Positions 33,826 to 43,142 of a stretch of 64,000 nt of DNA are shown piece after piece. Made by a program: the position numbers and the translations under genes. Each line of letters starts with the position of its first letter. Positions within the stretch are counted from its first letter, which is position 1. The stretch is from Sulfuricurvum sp. GTDB taxonomy: Bacteria > Campylobacterota > Campylobacteria > Campylobacterales > Sulfurimonadaceae. Location: positions 17,455 to 81,454 of the forward strand of contig NZ_JAQTYM010000003.1 in the NCBI RefSeq assembly GCF_028688295.1, in the 5' to 3' direction. Below the pieces are notes generated by a model. It made no database searches, was not told where the DNA came from, and was given only the letters and a program-made list of their open reading frames with translations.

Positions 33826-36346
33826 AGTTAGAGTTCATGAAATTGCCAAGGAACTTGGTATCAATTCGAAAGAGGTAGTGGATAAAGCAGCCGCAATGGG
33901 GCTAAACGTGAAAACTGCCTCAAGTTCGGTTTCGATCGAAGAAGCTGAGCAAATCATGAACTATATCATGAGCGGTGCATCCGTTGAGAGCTCTGCACCT
34001 AAATCTACCCCTAAACCTGCTAATGTAGAAGAGATTATTACAGTAGTATCCTCAACTGAAAAAGAATCACCAGTTCTTGTTGTTGAAGTTAAGAGTGAAC
34101 CTGTTGAGGAAATTGTACCTGTTGAACCAGATGCTCCAAAGCGTTCAGGATTAAAAATCGTTAAGAAAAAGCGTCCTGTTGAAGAAGAAGTCGTAGCTCC
34201 TGCCCGTCAAGAAGCTACACATGTCTCCAGTTATGGCAAATTAAGTGAGCAGGCTCAACGTGAATTAGAAGCGAAACGAGCGAAAAAAACACAAAATAGC
34301 AGTTCACCGGTACAGAAAAAAGATCAAGGGGTTCGCCTTGATATTTTCGGCGGCGGAATCTCCGATGTCTCTATGGACTATGAGCAAGATCAAGTTGTTT
34401 TGATGGACTTCAACGATTTGGGTGCTAATTTGCCACCGGAAGAAGAGCAAAAACCGAAAGAGAAAAAACCGATCGGTCGTAACGCGGGTAAAAAACAGGG
34501 TGCTAATCGTGGTAAACCACGTCAAGTATCTCGTGAAGCTCGTAAACGTTACACGAAAGATGCTAAAGAAGATGAAGTTATTACTCACGTTGAAATCGCA
34601 GAAGATGTCCGTGTTTATGAGTTTGCTGAAAAAGTAGGTCAGACTATCTCTGCGGTTATTAAAGTCCTTTTTGACCTCGGAATGATGGTGACTAAAAATG
34701 ACTTCCTCGGTAAAGACGAAATCGAAATCTTGGCGAGTGAGTTCGGTGTCGAAGTAACCACCATCGATCCAAAAGATGCCTTTAATCTTGAGACTGCATA
34801 CGATGAAGAGCACGAAGACAGTGAGGGTGCAGTAGAGCGTCCTCCTGTTATCACCATCATGGGTCACGTTGACCATGGTAAAACCTCTCTCCTTGATGCG
34901 ATCCGTAATGCAAAAGTAGCCCACGGCGAAGCGGGTGGAATCACTCAGCACATCGGTGCCTACTCAGTAGAGCAAAAAGGTAAATTGATTACGTTCCTCG
35001 ATACTCCGGGGCATGAAGCGTTTAGCGCAATGCGTTCACGCGGTGCACAACTTACCGATATTATCGTTATCGTAGTAGCGGCAGATGATGGGGTTAAACC
35101 TCAAACCCGCGAATCGGTTCAACATGCGAAAGAGGCTAAGGTTCCGGTTATTGTTGCGGTGAACAAAATGGACAAACCGGGTGCTAATCCCGATATGGTT
35201 AAAGCACAAATGGCAGAACTCGGACTTAACCCTACTGAGTGGGGCGGAGATGTCGAGTTTGTCGGCGTATCGGCTAAAGCAATGACAGGTATCGATGAGC
35301 TTTTAGAGGCGATCTTGCTCCAATCCGAAGTGATGGAACTCAAAGCAAATCCTGATGTTATGGCAAAAGCGGTTGTTGTTGAGTCTACATTGGAAAAAGG
35401 TCGTGGACCGGTTGCTACCGTTATCGTTCAAAACGGAACATTGCGCGTCGGTGATAACATCGTGTGCGGCGGGGCTTATGGACGCGTTCGAGCACTTATT
35501 AGTGATCGTAAAGCACAGCTTCAACACATCGGACCGAGTCAAACCGCGGTTGTTGTAGGACTCAGTGACGTACCGCCATCAGGTGAAGTGATGATGGTGA
35601 TGGAGAGTGATCGTGAAGCGCGCGAAGTAGCACAAAAACGTGCCGAGTATGATCGGCACCGCGAACTTTCATTGAGTACCAAAGCATCGTTTGATGATTT
35701 GACCTCATTGATCGCTGAGGGTCGTATTAAAGCCCTTAAAGTCGTTCTTAAAACCGACGTTCATGGATCTCTTGAGGCGATTAAATCGGCTCTTGCAGAG
35801 TTGCGTAACGAAGAGGTAAAAGTAGAAGTTATCTCTAGCGGTGTCGGTGGAATCACTGAAAATGACATTGCATTGGTCAACAACAGCGAAAACTGTGCAC
35901 TACTCGGATTTAACGTACGTCCTACGGGTAATGTTAACGCGATGGCTAAACAGATGGGTGTAGAGATCAAAACCTACTCTATTATTTATCAGTTGATCGA
36001 CGATGTTAAATTGTTGCTCGGCGGCATGATGGCACCGCAATTTAGAGAAGAGAACACTGGACAAGCCGAAGTTCGTGACACGTTCCCAATGCCTAAAGGC
36101 TCAGGAACTATCGCAGGATGTGTGGTTGTTGACGGTAAACTCGTACGCGGCGGAATGGTTCGCGTTATCCGTGAGGGTGTTGTTATCCATGAAGGTGATC
36201 TTACGTCACTCCGACGTTTCAAAGACGATGTCAAAGAGGTTGGTAAAGGGATGGATTGTGGTGTTGTTCTCAACGGCTACACCGATGTCAAAGTGGGTGA
36301 CGTTATCGAAACCTTCAAAAAAATCGAGACAAAAGTATCCCTGTGA
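33815..36346 (+). CDS. infB: Translation initiation factor IF-2
   Basis: 843 residues. N-terminal IF2_N-type domain ([22 protein letters not shown]), a long charged linker, a second IF2_N segment around 265-310, and the GTPase core with [11 protein letters not shown] near residue 350, DTPGHEAF and NKMD, followed by domains II-IV. Delivers initiator tRNA to the 30S subunit. GGAG lies ten bases before the first ATG at 33815. Stop overlaps rbfA GTG by four bases. Order ylxR-infB-rbfA-rimP is conserved in the phylum. Confidence 0.98.
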   Translation: MMDKVRVHEIAKELGINSKEVVDKAAAMGLNVKTASSSVSIEEAEQIMNYIMSGASVESSAPKSTPKPANVEEIITVVSSTEKESPVLVVEVKSEPVEEIVPVEPDAPKRSGLKIVKKKRPVEEEVVAPARQEATHVSSYGKLSEQAQRELEAKRAKKTQNSSSPVQKKDQGVRLDIFGGGISDVSMDYEQDQVVLMDFNDLGANLPPEEEQKPKEKKPIGRNAGKKQGANRGKPRQVSREARKRYTKDAKEDEVITHVEIAEDVRVYEFAEKVGQTISAVIKVLFDLGMMVTKNDFLGKDEIEILASEFGVEVTTIDPKDAFNLETAYDEEHEDSEGAVERPPVITIMGHVDHGKTSLLDAIRNAKVAHGEAGGITQHIGAYSVEQKGKLITFLDTPGHEAFSAMRSRGAQLTDIIVIVVAADDGVKPQTRESVQHAKEAKVPVIVAVNKMDKPGANPDMVKAQMAELGLNPTEWGGDVEFVGVSAKAMTGIDELLEAILLQSEVMELKANPDVMAKAVVVESTLEKGRGPVATVIVQNGTLRVGDNIVCGGAYGRVRALISDRKAQLQHIGPSQTAVVVGLSDVPPSGEVMMVMESDREAREVAQKRAEYDRHRELSLSTKASFDDLTSLIAEGRIKALKVVLKTDVHGSLEAIKSALAELRNEEVKVEVISSGVGGITENDIALVNNSENCALLGFNVRPTGNVNAMAKQMGVEIKTYSIIYQLIDDVKLLLGGMMAPQFREENTGQAEVRDTFPMPKGSGTIAGCVVVDGKLVRGGMVRVIREGVVIHEGDLTSLRRFKDDVKEVGKGMDCGVVLNGYTDVKVGDVIETFKKIETKVSL

Positions 36347-36708
36347 CGCCGGCACAAATAAAAATCAAGCGAACGGAATCGATTCTCAAAGAGTTGATTC
36401 CCGAAGCGATCAGCCAACTCTCCGATGCGCGTGTGCGTGAAGTGGATGTAATCGATGTCCATTGTTCCCGCGGACGAAGCGATGCAAAAGTCTATCTTGA
36501 TCCTCATCACTACACTCCGCAAGAACAAGCCGCCTTTTTAAAACTGCTCGAAAAAGCGCGCCCGATTATCGAAGAGCATTGTATGAAAGATCAAGGGTGG
36601 TTTCGTAGCCCCCGTATGACCTTCGTGTTTGATGATACCCTCAAACGAAGTCAAAATATCGAGGCGTTGTTCGCCCAAATCGCCAAGGAGAAAAAAGATG
36701 AGTCTTGA
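36343..36708 (+). CDS. rbfA: 30S ribosome-binding factor A
   Basis: 121 residues with a GTG start in the infB overlap. [19 protein letters not shown], the KVYLDP strand and [19 protein letters not shown] (KH-like RbfA fold with the C-terminal D-DD-x8 helix) identify it. Helps mature the 17S rRNA 5' end and cold adaptation of the 30S subunit. Its 3' end overlaps rimP by 11 bases. Confidence 0.93.
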   Translation: MTPAQIKIKRTESILKELIPEAISQLSDARVREVDVIDVHCSRGRSDAKVYLDPHHYTPQEQAAFLKLLEKARPIIEEHCMKDQGWFRSPRMTFVFDDTLKRSQNIEALFAQIAKEKKDES

Positions 36709-37129
36709 ATCTGACATCAAAAAAATGGTTGAATCTATCGGCTTGTCTCTCTACGATACTGCCGTACTTAATGAAAATGAGAACACAATTTTTCGTGTCA
36801 GTGTTACCGCTCCTGGTGGAGTAACGCTCAACCAATGTGCTGAACTCACCCATCTTATCAATCCATTATTAGACGTTACCTCTCCGGTAAGCGGTGAATA
36901 CCGTCTCGAAGTAAGCTCACCCGGCATTGAGCGTCGTCTCAAAACACTAGAGCACTTTATCCAATCAGTGGGTGAAAAAGTTGCTTTGAGTACCATTTCT
37001 AAAGAGAAATATGAGGGTGAAATGATCGGTGTCGAAAACGATGAGATCATTTTAATGACCAAAGAGAACGGTGAGCAAAAAATCCCTTTCCGCTCAATCA
37101 GCAAGGCTAAAACCTACTTCGAGTGGTAA
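36698..37129 (+). CDS. rimP: Ribosome maturation factor RimP
   Basis: 143 residues from the ATG at 36698, with AAGGAG seven bases upstream; a longer frame from 36629 runs through rbfA and is not used. SPGIERRLKTLEHF and the SEYRLEVSSPG-type strand are the RimP signature. Acts in 30S subunit assembly. TAATG overlap links it to ribD. Confidence 0.93.
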   Translation: MSLESDIKKMVESIGLSLYDTAVLNENENTIFRVSVTAPGGVTLNQCAELTHLINPLLDVTSPVSGEYRLEVSSPGIERRLKTLEHFIQSVGEKVALSTISKEKYEGEMIGVENDEIILMTKENGEQKIPFRSISKAKTYFEW

Positions 37130-38136
37130 TGAAAACCACCGCACTTCATGCTATGAAACTCGCGCTCGAAGCAGCGTGGGAGTATCAACTTCTCACTTTC
37201 CCTAATCCTGCCGTCGGTGCAGCGTGTATTTCTTCGGATGGTTCAATCCTCTCTCTCGGTGTGCATAAAATCGCGGGTGGTCCCCACGCCGAAGTTTATG
37301 CACTGCGGAATGCCTATACGATTCTCTCAGGGGATAGCACTATTGCTACTAGCGATGATTCCCACGCCATACACGATTACCTCAGAACTCATCATAACGG
37401 CATTTTTAAAACGATTTCTATGGCGGTGACGCTGGAGCCGTGTGCTCATAGTGGAAAAACCCCCTCATGTGCATTGCTCATCCGAGATTTAGAGATTCAA
37501 GAACTTTTTATCGCGTGCAAAGACCCTAATCCTGAGGCTGCGAATGGGGAAAAAATCCTCGAAGATGCAGGGATTAAATGTACTTTTGGGGTGATGGAGA
37601 GTGAGGGGAATGCTCTATTGGCCCCTTTTATCCAGTGGCAAACCAACCCTTTTGTATTTTTTAAATGGGCACAGCGTCTCGATGGGACGATTGATAACGG
37701 AACGATCAGCTCACAGAGCTCACGCGTGCATGTTCATGCCCTACGTGATAAATGCGATTTGATCGTGATCGGCGGTAATACAGTGCGACAGGATCGCCCG
37801 ACACTCGATGCACGACTGGTCAATGGAAAAGCTCCCGATGTGTTGATCTATTCACATAATGAAGAGTTTGATCGATCAATCCCCCTTTTTCATATCCCTA
37901 ATCGTCAAGTTTTTATCGCCTCAGATTTGGAGCGGATAAAGGAGTATCGACTGGTGATGATCGAAGGGGGTGCAGGGATGTTTAGCGCAACCCGTGATAC
38001 GAGTGATTGGTATCTAAGTTACATTGCACCCAAAATCGGCGGGGGATCACAGAGTCTTGGAGTCATACAAGAGGATTTTGAGGTACTGCACGCTAAAATC
38101 ACCGATAATATTATCCTTTGGATGAAAAAGAAGTAG
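37129..38136 (+). CDS. ribD: Bifunctional riboflavin biosynthesis protein RibD
   Basis: 335 residues. Cytidine-deaminase-like zinc domain at 1-150 with PHAEVYAL and EPCAHSGKTPSC (zinc Cys/His), and a C-terminal reductase domain at about 165-335 (FFKWAQRLDGTIDNG, VIGGNTVRQDRP, MIEGGAGMF). It deaminates and reduces the pyrimidine intermediate of riboflavin synthesis. The ATG at 37129 overlaps the rimP stop; an upstream GTG is less likely. The deaminase part has a longer insertion between the His and Cys motifs than is common. Confidence 0.93.
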   Translation: MKTTALHAMKLALEAAWEYQLLTFPNPAVGAACISSDGSILSLGVHKIAGGPHAEVYALRNAYTILSGDSTIATSDDSHAIHDYLRTHHNGIFKTISMAVTLEPCAHSGKTPSCALLIRDLEIQELFIACKDPNPEAANGEKILEDAGIKCTFGVMESEGNALLAPFIQWQTNPFVFFKWAQRLDGTIDNGTISSQSSRVHVHALRDKCDLIVIGGNTVRQDRPTLDARLVNGKAPDVLIYSHNEEFDRSIPLFHIPNRQVFIASDLERIKEYRLVMIEGGAGMFSATRDTSDWYLSYIAPKIGGGSQSLGVIQEDFEVLHAKITDNIILWMKKK

Positions 38137-38144
38137 GAATTTTT

Positions 38145-38855
38145 ATGACCAAACAAGAAAAAATCGTCTCGATGTTCAACGATATCGCCCCAACGTATGA
38201 CCGTGCCAATCGGGTACTTAGTATGGGTGTCGATACCTTTTGGCGTCGCAAAGCATGCGATTTAGCGTTTGGTTATTGCTCCACAAAAGCTATGGATTCG
38301 ATAGTCGATGTTGCATGCGGTACGGGTGATATGATGGGATACTGGAAACGTCGTGCCGATAAAGCGGGCATCGCTGTGGCTGAAATCGTCGGGGTTGATC
38401 CTAGTGAGGGGATGGTCGGTGTCGGGCGCGAGAAATTTCCGACGATGTCATTTCACATTGCACCCGCAACCGAGCTTCCAAAACCGGAAACTTCTGCTGA
38501 TATCATCAGTATCTCTTACGGCATCCGTAACGTCGTTGAACGCCAAGCAGGGTTACGCGAATTTAACCGTGTATTAAAAACGGGGGGATTGGTAGTTATC
38601 CTCGAATTTATGAAAAATGAAAATCCATCCATGCTCGGAAAGGTGCGTGATTGGTACATGAACAATGTCCTCCCACGTATCGGCGGTTTGATCTCTAATA
38701 ATTATGAAGCGTACCGCTATCTCCCCGATTCTATTGAAGGCTTTTTAACGGTTGCCAAGATGAAAGCCGAACTCGAAGAAGCGGGATTTGAGATGCTCTA
38801 TACCAAAAGCTTTTCGATGGATATTTCGACGTTGATGATTGCCCGTAAAAAGTAG
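38145..38855 (+). CDS. ubiE: Demethylmenaquinone methyltransferase UbiE/MenG
   Basis: 236 residues from ATG 38145, preceded by AGGA. SAM-binding class I methyltransferase with FNDIAPTYDRANRVLSMGVD, DVACGTGDM and YGIRNV, all diagnostic of UbiE/MenG. Methylates demethylmenaquinone in menaquinone synthesis; an aminofutalosine-deaminase-like gene for the same quinone pathway is at 44077. From memory, ubiE and xseA are adjacent in Campylobacter jejuni, whereas here the gene at 38891 separates them. Confidence 0.95.
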   Translation: MTKQEKIVSMFNDIAPTYDRANRVLSMGVDTFWRRKACDLAFGYCSTKAMDSIVDVACGTGDMMGYWKRRADKAGIAVAEIVGVDPSEGMVGVGREKFPTMSFHIAPATELPKPETSADIISISYGIRNVVERQAGLREFNRVLKTGGLVVILEFMKNENPSMLGKVRDWYMNNVLPRIGGLISNNYEAYRYLPDSIEGFLTVAKMKAELEEAGFEMLYTKSFSMDISTLMIARKK

Positions 38856-38890
38856 GTAGTATTGTCCAAGTTGTAGGTTAAAGGAATAAA

Positions 38891-40858
38891 ATGCTTAGCA
38901 TATCTTCGCTTGATGATTTACAATGGTTATCTGAATCTGTAGAGCTAGAATGTAAACTTGCTATTGGGCAAGATGGACGTGGAAAACTACCTGAAAGTTT
39001 TTGGGAAACGTACAGTGCTTTTGCTAATACTCATGGCGGAGTTGTTATACTCGGGGTTAAAGAAAAGCATGGAGTATTTGAGCCAAAAGGTGTACCAGAT
39101 GCAGAAAAAGTATTAAAAGAACTTTTTGACAATCTTAACAATCCTAAAAAAGTAAGTCATAATCTCATATTAGACAAAAATATACAACGCTTGCCTATTG
39201 ATGAAGCAGAAATTATAATCATTGATATTCCCCGTGCAACACGTCATCAAAAACCTGTATTTCTAAATGCTAATCCTTTTGGAGGAAATACCTATCGACG
39301 TCTTCATGAAGGTGATAGAAGATGTGATGATGAAACAATAAAACGAATGTTAGCCGAACAAGTTGAAGACATTCGGGATAGTAAAATTTTAGATGGATAT
39401 AATCTTGATGATATCGATTTGGAAAGCTTACGCATTTATCGTCAGATGTTGAGTGATCGTAATCCGACACATCCGTTTCTTGATTATGATGGACTTGAAT
39501 TTTTGAGACAACTTAATGGTTGGAGGCAAGACCGCCAGACAAAAGAAGTAGGTTTAACCATAGCAGGCTTGTTGATGTTTGGTAAATGGCCTTCAATTCA
39601 AGAAGCGATGCCACATTATTTTATCGATTATCAAGAAAGACCTGAAGCAAAAACGGAAAAACGGTGGGTAGATCGTATTGTCCCAGATGGGACATGGTCG
39701 GGAAACTTATTTGATTTTTACCGTAAAGTCTATCGTAAACTTGTTGCTGATTTGAAGACCCCTTTTGAACTCAAAGGAGATCAACGACGTGAAGATACTC
39801 CAGTACACGAAGCACTACGAGAAGCGTTAGTAAATACTATTGTTCATGCAGATTATTCAGGAAGAATTTCTATTTTAGTTGTTAAACGACCTGATATGTT
39901 TGGATTTAGAAATCCCGGTAATTTACGTCTTCCGATTGAACAAGTAATGCAAGGTGGAGAGAGTGATTGTAGAAATCGATTAATGCATCAAATGTTTCTT
40001 ATGATCGGACTTGGAGAACGCGCAGGTTCAGGAGTTCCAAAAATTTTTGGCGGATGGAAAAGTCAAGAATGGCGTCCTCCTTTTTTATATGAAAAAGATG
40101 AACCAGAACAAACATTACTTGAGCTTCGTATGATCGATTTATATCCAACCGAAGTAATAGAAGTTTTACGGCGTATGTTTGGTAAAAATTTTGATAGTTT
40201 AAATCAATTAGAACGTACTGCAATGATAACTGCTGTTTTAGAAAATGTTGTTACACATAATCGGTTACTTGAGCTTGTCTCTGATCATGCTCATGATATA
40301 TCCATGGCATTGCAGAAATTAGTGAAAAATGGATTTTTAGAGTCTTCTGGGAAGTCACGAGGTACTGTTTATGTATTACCTGGCGTACAATTGCCAACAC
40401 CAGATGATGTGTTTACTCATAATTTACCTCAGAGGTTAGGAATATCCGAAGGTAGCTTAGGAATATCCGAAGGTAGCTTAGGAATATCCGAAGGTAGCTT
40501 AGGACAATCTGGTGTAATTCGAGATGAAGAAGGTAGGTTGATAAGTGATCATTTGGATGCACCAGTCATTGATGATGTGAGATACATTGATCCTGAATAT
40601 TTGAAATTTTTATTATCTATGGCAGAAGAAACTACAGATGGACGTTTGCCGAAACAAGTTATGAGAAGAATCATTCTCGATATTTGTTCAGGTCAATATA
40701 TACCGTTATCAGTTTTGGCGTATTTTCTCAATAGAAGTCCTGACGCTTTACGTAAGCAACATTTGACTGAGATGGTACGGGATCGTCAACTAGTATTGGC
40801 ATTTCCAGCAACACCTACTCATGAAAAACAAGCATACAAAGCAACCGATATAAAATAG
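38891..40858 (+). CDS. AlbA_2 (Schlafen-type) / HATPase_c_4 accessory regulator
   Basis: 655 residues. AlbA_2 domain at about 15-155 (ELECKLAIGQDGRGKLP, AFANTHGGVVILGV, GNTYRRLHEGDRR); HATPase_c_4-like ATP-binding region at about 285-385 (HEALREALVNTIVHADYSG, FRNPGNLRLPIEQV, GLGERAGSGVPKI); then a helix-turn-helix-like segment around 430-495 and a C-terminal extension. Such proteins are annotated as transcriptional regulators or nucleic-acid-binding ATPases, sometimes in phage defence. The gene is more AT-rich than its neighbours and separates ubiE from xseA, suggesting recent acquisition. Residues 516-536 are three perfect copies of LGISEGS. Function unproven. Confidence 0.8.
   Translation: MLSISSLDDLQWLSESVELECKLAIGQDGRGKLPESFWETYSAFANTHGGVVILGVKEKHGVFEPKGVPDAEKVLKELFDNLNNPKKVSHNLILDKNIQRLPIDEAEIIIIDIPRATRHQKPVFLNANPFGGNTYRRLHEGDRRCDDETIKRMLAEQVEDIRDSKILDGYNLDDIDLESLRIYRQMLSDRNPTHPFLDYDGLEFLRQLNGWRQDRQTKEVGLTIAGLLMFGKWPSIQEAMPHYFIDYQERPEAKTEKRWVDRIVPDGTWSGNLFDFYRKVYRKLVADLKTPFELKGDQRREDTPVHEALREALVNTIVHADYSGRISILVVKRPDMFGFRNPGNLRLPIEQVMQGGESDCRNRLMHQMFLMIGLGERAGSGVPKIFGGWKSQEWRPPFLYEKDEPEQTLLELRMIDLYPTEVIEVLRRMFGKNFDSLNQLERTAMITAVLENVVTHNRLLELVSDHAHDISMALQKLVKNGFLESSGKSRGTVYVLPGVQLPTPDDVFTHNLPQRLGISEGSLGISEGSLGISEGSLGQSGVIRDEEGRLISDHLDAPVIDDVRYIDPEYLKFLLSMAEETTDGRLPKQVMRRIILDICSGQYIPLSVLAYFLNRSPDALRKQHLTEMVRDRQLVLAFPATPTHEKQAYKATDIK
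40436..40498 (+). repeat. 21-bp tandem repeat, three perfect copies
   Basis: Units begin at 40436, 40457 and 40478, with a partial fourth from 40499 (TTAGGA). The 21-base unit keeps the reading frame and encodes LGISEGS each time, in the linker before the C-terminal part of the AlbA_2 protein. Copy number could vary by slippage without breaking the gene. Confidence 0.95.
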
Positions 40859-40869
40859 TGGGATAGAAG

Positions 40870-42132
40870 ATGTCAAATGCAATGTTAAGTGTCTCCTCGC
40901 TGAATGAACAGATCAAAACTCTTTTAGAGACCTCCTTTGAATTCGTCAGTGTCGAGGGGGAACTCTCCCGCGTTACCAAACACGGTAGCGGACACATCTA
41001 CTTCACCCTCAAAGACAACGATTCCGCGATCAAATGTGTCATGTTCAAGGGCAACGCTGCACGCTTGAAATTCTCTCTCGAAGAGGGGGCTCATATCATC
41101 CTACACGGGGCATTAAGCCTCTACAAACCGCGTGGCGAATATCAGATCAATGCATTTAGTGCCGAACCTTACGGTGCGGGGGCTTTGGCGGTAGCGTTCG
41201 AGCAACTCAAACAAAAGTTAGAATCAAAAGGGTACTTCGATCTGACACGCAAAAAAAGCTTTCCTAAATTCCCCCAAACGATTATTTTAGTCACCTCCGC
41301 GACAGGTGCCGCATTGCAAGATATGCAGAGCGTCGCATCTGGGCGATGGCCGCTGGTCAAACTCATCGTATTGGATGTATTGGTTCAGGGTTCGAGTGCG
41401 GCGGGACAGATTGCCGATGCTTTGCGTTATGCCGATACGCTGAATGCGGATGCGGTCGTTGTGGGACGAGGCGGTGGAAGTATCGAGGATTTATGGGCGT
41501 TTAACGAAGAGATTGTTGCAGATGCACTACATACAATGAAGACTCCAGTAATGTCAGCGGTGGGTCACGAGATCGATTGGGTAATCAGCGACTACGTGTG
41601 CGATATGCGCGCACCGACACCGAGCGCCGCGATGCAGATGCTTTTACCCGATCAAAACGAGCTATCTCAGAGTATCGATGAGATTCGATACAGTGCTTAT
41701 GGGATGATTACTCAACGTTTGGAGCGTAAACGTGAACAGCTCCTCTCGATGCAAGAGGCATTTAAACGTCACGGAGTAGAGTATCGTTTAGAGGTACAAA
41801 GCGAGCTAGTTAAAGAGCTGCGAGAACGTTTAAATCGACAGATGACACAACGCTTAGATCAAAGCCGACGGGAGATTACTCCGTTGATGGAGCGGTTAAC
41901 GCAGAGCATCGAATCGACATTGCGACAAAAGCAGTTTATGATTACACAGCTCACTGAAGGGTTTAATACCAATCATCCCAAAAATAAAAACAAAAGCGGA
42001 TTTGCACAGATCACCCGTGAGGGGAAAGTGATCGATTTGGATACACTCTGTGTCGGGGAACGGTTTGATGCGATGAATGATCATTGCGTTGTTTGCTCCG
42101 AAGTTAAGAGTATTCTCCATATAGGTGATTAA
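40870..42132 (+). CDS. xseA: Exodeoxyribonuclease VII large subunit
   Basis: 420 residues. N-terminal OB-fold domain (SSLNEQIKTLLETSFEFVSVEGELS, YFTLKDNDSAIKCVMFKG), catalytic domain with VTSATGAALQDM, RGGGSIEDLWAFN and AVGHEIDWVISDYVCD, and a coiled-coil C-terminal region. Degrades single-stranded DNA together with XseB, which is not seen in the window. It begins 11 bases after the AlbA_2 gene with no intervening promoter visible, so acquisition of that gene kept it in a transcript. RADRAPTPSAA-like motif (MRAPTPSAAMQ) is present. Confidence 0.96.
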   Translation: MSNAMLSVSSLNEQIKTLLETSFEFVSVEGELSRVTKHGSGHIYFTLKDNDSAIKCVMFKGNAARLKFSLEEGAHIILHGALSLYKPRGEYQINAFSAEPYGAGALAVAFEQLKQKLESKGYFDLTRKKSFPKFPQTIILVTSATGAALQDMQSVASGRWPLVKLIVLDVLVQGSSAAGQIADALRYADTLNADAVVVGRGGGSIEDLWAFNEEIVADALHTMKTPVMSAVGHEIDWVISDYVCDMRAPTPSAAMQMLLPDQNELSQSIDEIRYSAYGMITQRLERKREQLLSMQEAFKRHGVEYRLEVQSELVKELRERLNRQMTQRLDQSRREITPLMERLTQSIESTLRQKQFMITQLTEGFNTNHPKNKNKSGFAQITREGKVIDLDTLCVGERFDAMNDHCVVCSEVKSILHIGD

Positions 42133-42162
42133 GAGGGAATTTGTAAAGAGTAAGCAAAGTTT

Positions 42163-42168
42163 TATGAT
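42163..42168 (+). promoter_or_regulatory. Possible -10 element before the orphan gene at 42203
   Basis: TATGAT lies 35 bases before the start codon in the AT-rich gap after xseA. Plausible but weak. Confidence 0.3.
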
Positions 42169-42202
42169 ATGATTGTTTGTGAAATTAATAAAAAGGTCAA
42201 TT

Positions 42203-42706
42203 ATGAGATTAGAAGATATTTACGAAATTTTAAAAACTTCAGTAAGAGTAGATTATTACATTCCAGAAAATCATGAATTAGTATTTGTTTATAAAGATAA
42301 TATTTCATTCTCAATATCTAAAGAATCGGAAGAAAAAGTTTTTGAAGGAAATTTCTTTTTTAATTCAGATGGGAGTGAAATAAATGATCTCGCTCCAGCA
42401 GATGAGCTCGTCAAAGAATTATGTAGATTGAAAAATTTTCCAGAGACGTATAAAAATATTTATAGTCAAGTATGGAGTTTGAAATATAATGGACAAGTAA
42501 TTTATACAATAGAATGTGGAATGGTTAGAAATCTTAGTTCTCTACATGCAGCATTTCCTTTATCTTTAAATATATTTGACTATGAAATGAATTTTATAGA
42601 AATTTGTAATGAATATTATGGATCAAGTACTATGCAGATTGCAAAAAGTATAATTAATTCACGAGTGATAGTTAATAAATCTACTTATCAGGATTTTGAA
42701 TTATAA
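42203..42706 (+). CDS. Hypothetical AT-rich orphan protein
   Basis: 167 residues from the ATG at 42203, preceded by AAAGG; the frame could be extended to 42173 but without a ribosome site. No family is recognised. The protein is acidic, mixed alpha/beta in appearance, without signal peptide or membrane segment. It contains LAPADELVKELCRLKNF and KNIYSQVWSLKYNGQVIYTIECG. Codon use is strongly AT-biased compared with xseA and sppA, so it is probably horizontally acquired, along with the MNT gene downstream. Function unknown. Confidence 0.7.
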   Translation: MRLEDIYEILKTSVRVDYYIPENHELVFVYKDNISFSISKESEEKVFEGNFFFNSDGSEINDLAPADELVKELCRLKNFPETYKNIYSQVWSLKYNGQVIYTIECGMVRNLSSLHAAFPLSLNIFDYEMNFIEICNEYYGSSTMQIAKSIINSRVIVNKSTYQDFEL

Positions 42707-42738
42707 AAAGGAACTGAAATATTTCTTCGTTTTCAAGG

Positions 42739-42744
42739 TACAAT
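42739..42744 (+). promoter_or_regulatory. Possible -10 element before the MNT gene
   Basis: TACAAT lies 31 bases before the ATG at 42775. The short gap between the orphan gene and the MNT gene is AT-rich and has no clear ribosome site. Confidence 0.25.
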
Positions 42745-42774
42745 ATCACTATAAAATCAATAAAATTGAATGAG

Positions 42775-43068
42775 ATGACAAAAAACGAAATTCTTGAAAT
42801 ACTCAAAGCTTTAAAGCCCCGTTATCAGCAAGACGGCTTGATCCTCGTCGGATTGTTCGGCAGTTTTTCGCGGGGTGAAGAGAAGAGTGATAGCGACGTC
42901 GATATTGTCTATGAGATCGAAAAAGGAAAAACTTTTTCGATGTTTAAATATCTCAAATATCTCGCTGATCTGGAAAAATATCTCAATCATAAAGTCGATT
43001 TAGTCAGGGCTGAAACCATCAAAAGTGATTTAAAACCTTATATCTATAAGGACATGATTTATGTCTAG
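42775..43068 (+). CDS. MNT-type minimal nucleotidyltransferase (antitoxin-like)
   Basis: 97 residues from ATG 42775 (a TTG at 42766 would add three residues; neither has a good ribosome site). The motif LFGSFSRGEEKSDSDVDIVYE is the GSxxRG...DxD core of DNA polymerase beta-type minimal nucleotidyltransferases. These are usually encoded with a HEPN ribonuclease; in characterised pairs the MNT protein AMPylates and neutralises the HEPN toxin. Here the partner is reduced to a remnant immediately downstream, so the gene appears to be a solitary survivor. Confidence 0.85.
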   Translation: MTKNEILEILKALKPRYQQDGLILVGLFGSFSRGEEKSDSDVDIVYEIEKGKTFSMFKYLKYLADLEKYLNHKVDLVRAETIKSDLKPYIYKDMIYV

Positions 43069-43137
43069 GGATTGGAAGATGATTTTGTAGTCTTTGAAGA
43101 GACGATAGAACAAATAGCGAAAAAATATTTGGATTAA
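43063..43137 (+). pseudogene. Remnant of a HEPN (DUF86) toxin gene
   Basis: An ATG overlapping the end of the MNT gene starts MSRDWKMIL and then stops at 43090. MSRDWK is the typical opening of DUF86 HEPN proteins, which overlap their MNT gene in just this way. A shifted frame continues with DDFVVFEETIEQIAKKYLD to a stop at about 43137, which could be the tail of the same gene. A large internal deletion plus frameshift would explain both. The evidence is short and rests on context. Confidence 0.45.
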
Positions 43138-43142
43138 ACGAC

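Noticed and set aside
34304-34951. 215-codon open frame on the minus strand opposite infB
   Set aside because: Phe/Thr-rich low-complexity translation antisense to the charged IF-2 linker; no ribosome site, no family.
36075-36440. 121-codon plus-strand frame over the end of infB and start of rbfA
   Set aside because: Out of frame with both conserved genes and without any known motif.
40436-40498. Short regular repeats considered as a CRISPR array
   Set aside because: Units are contiguous without spacers and stay in frame within a coding gene; they are a tandem protein repeat.
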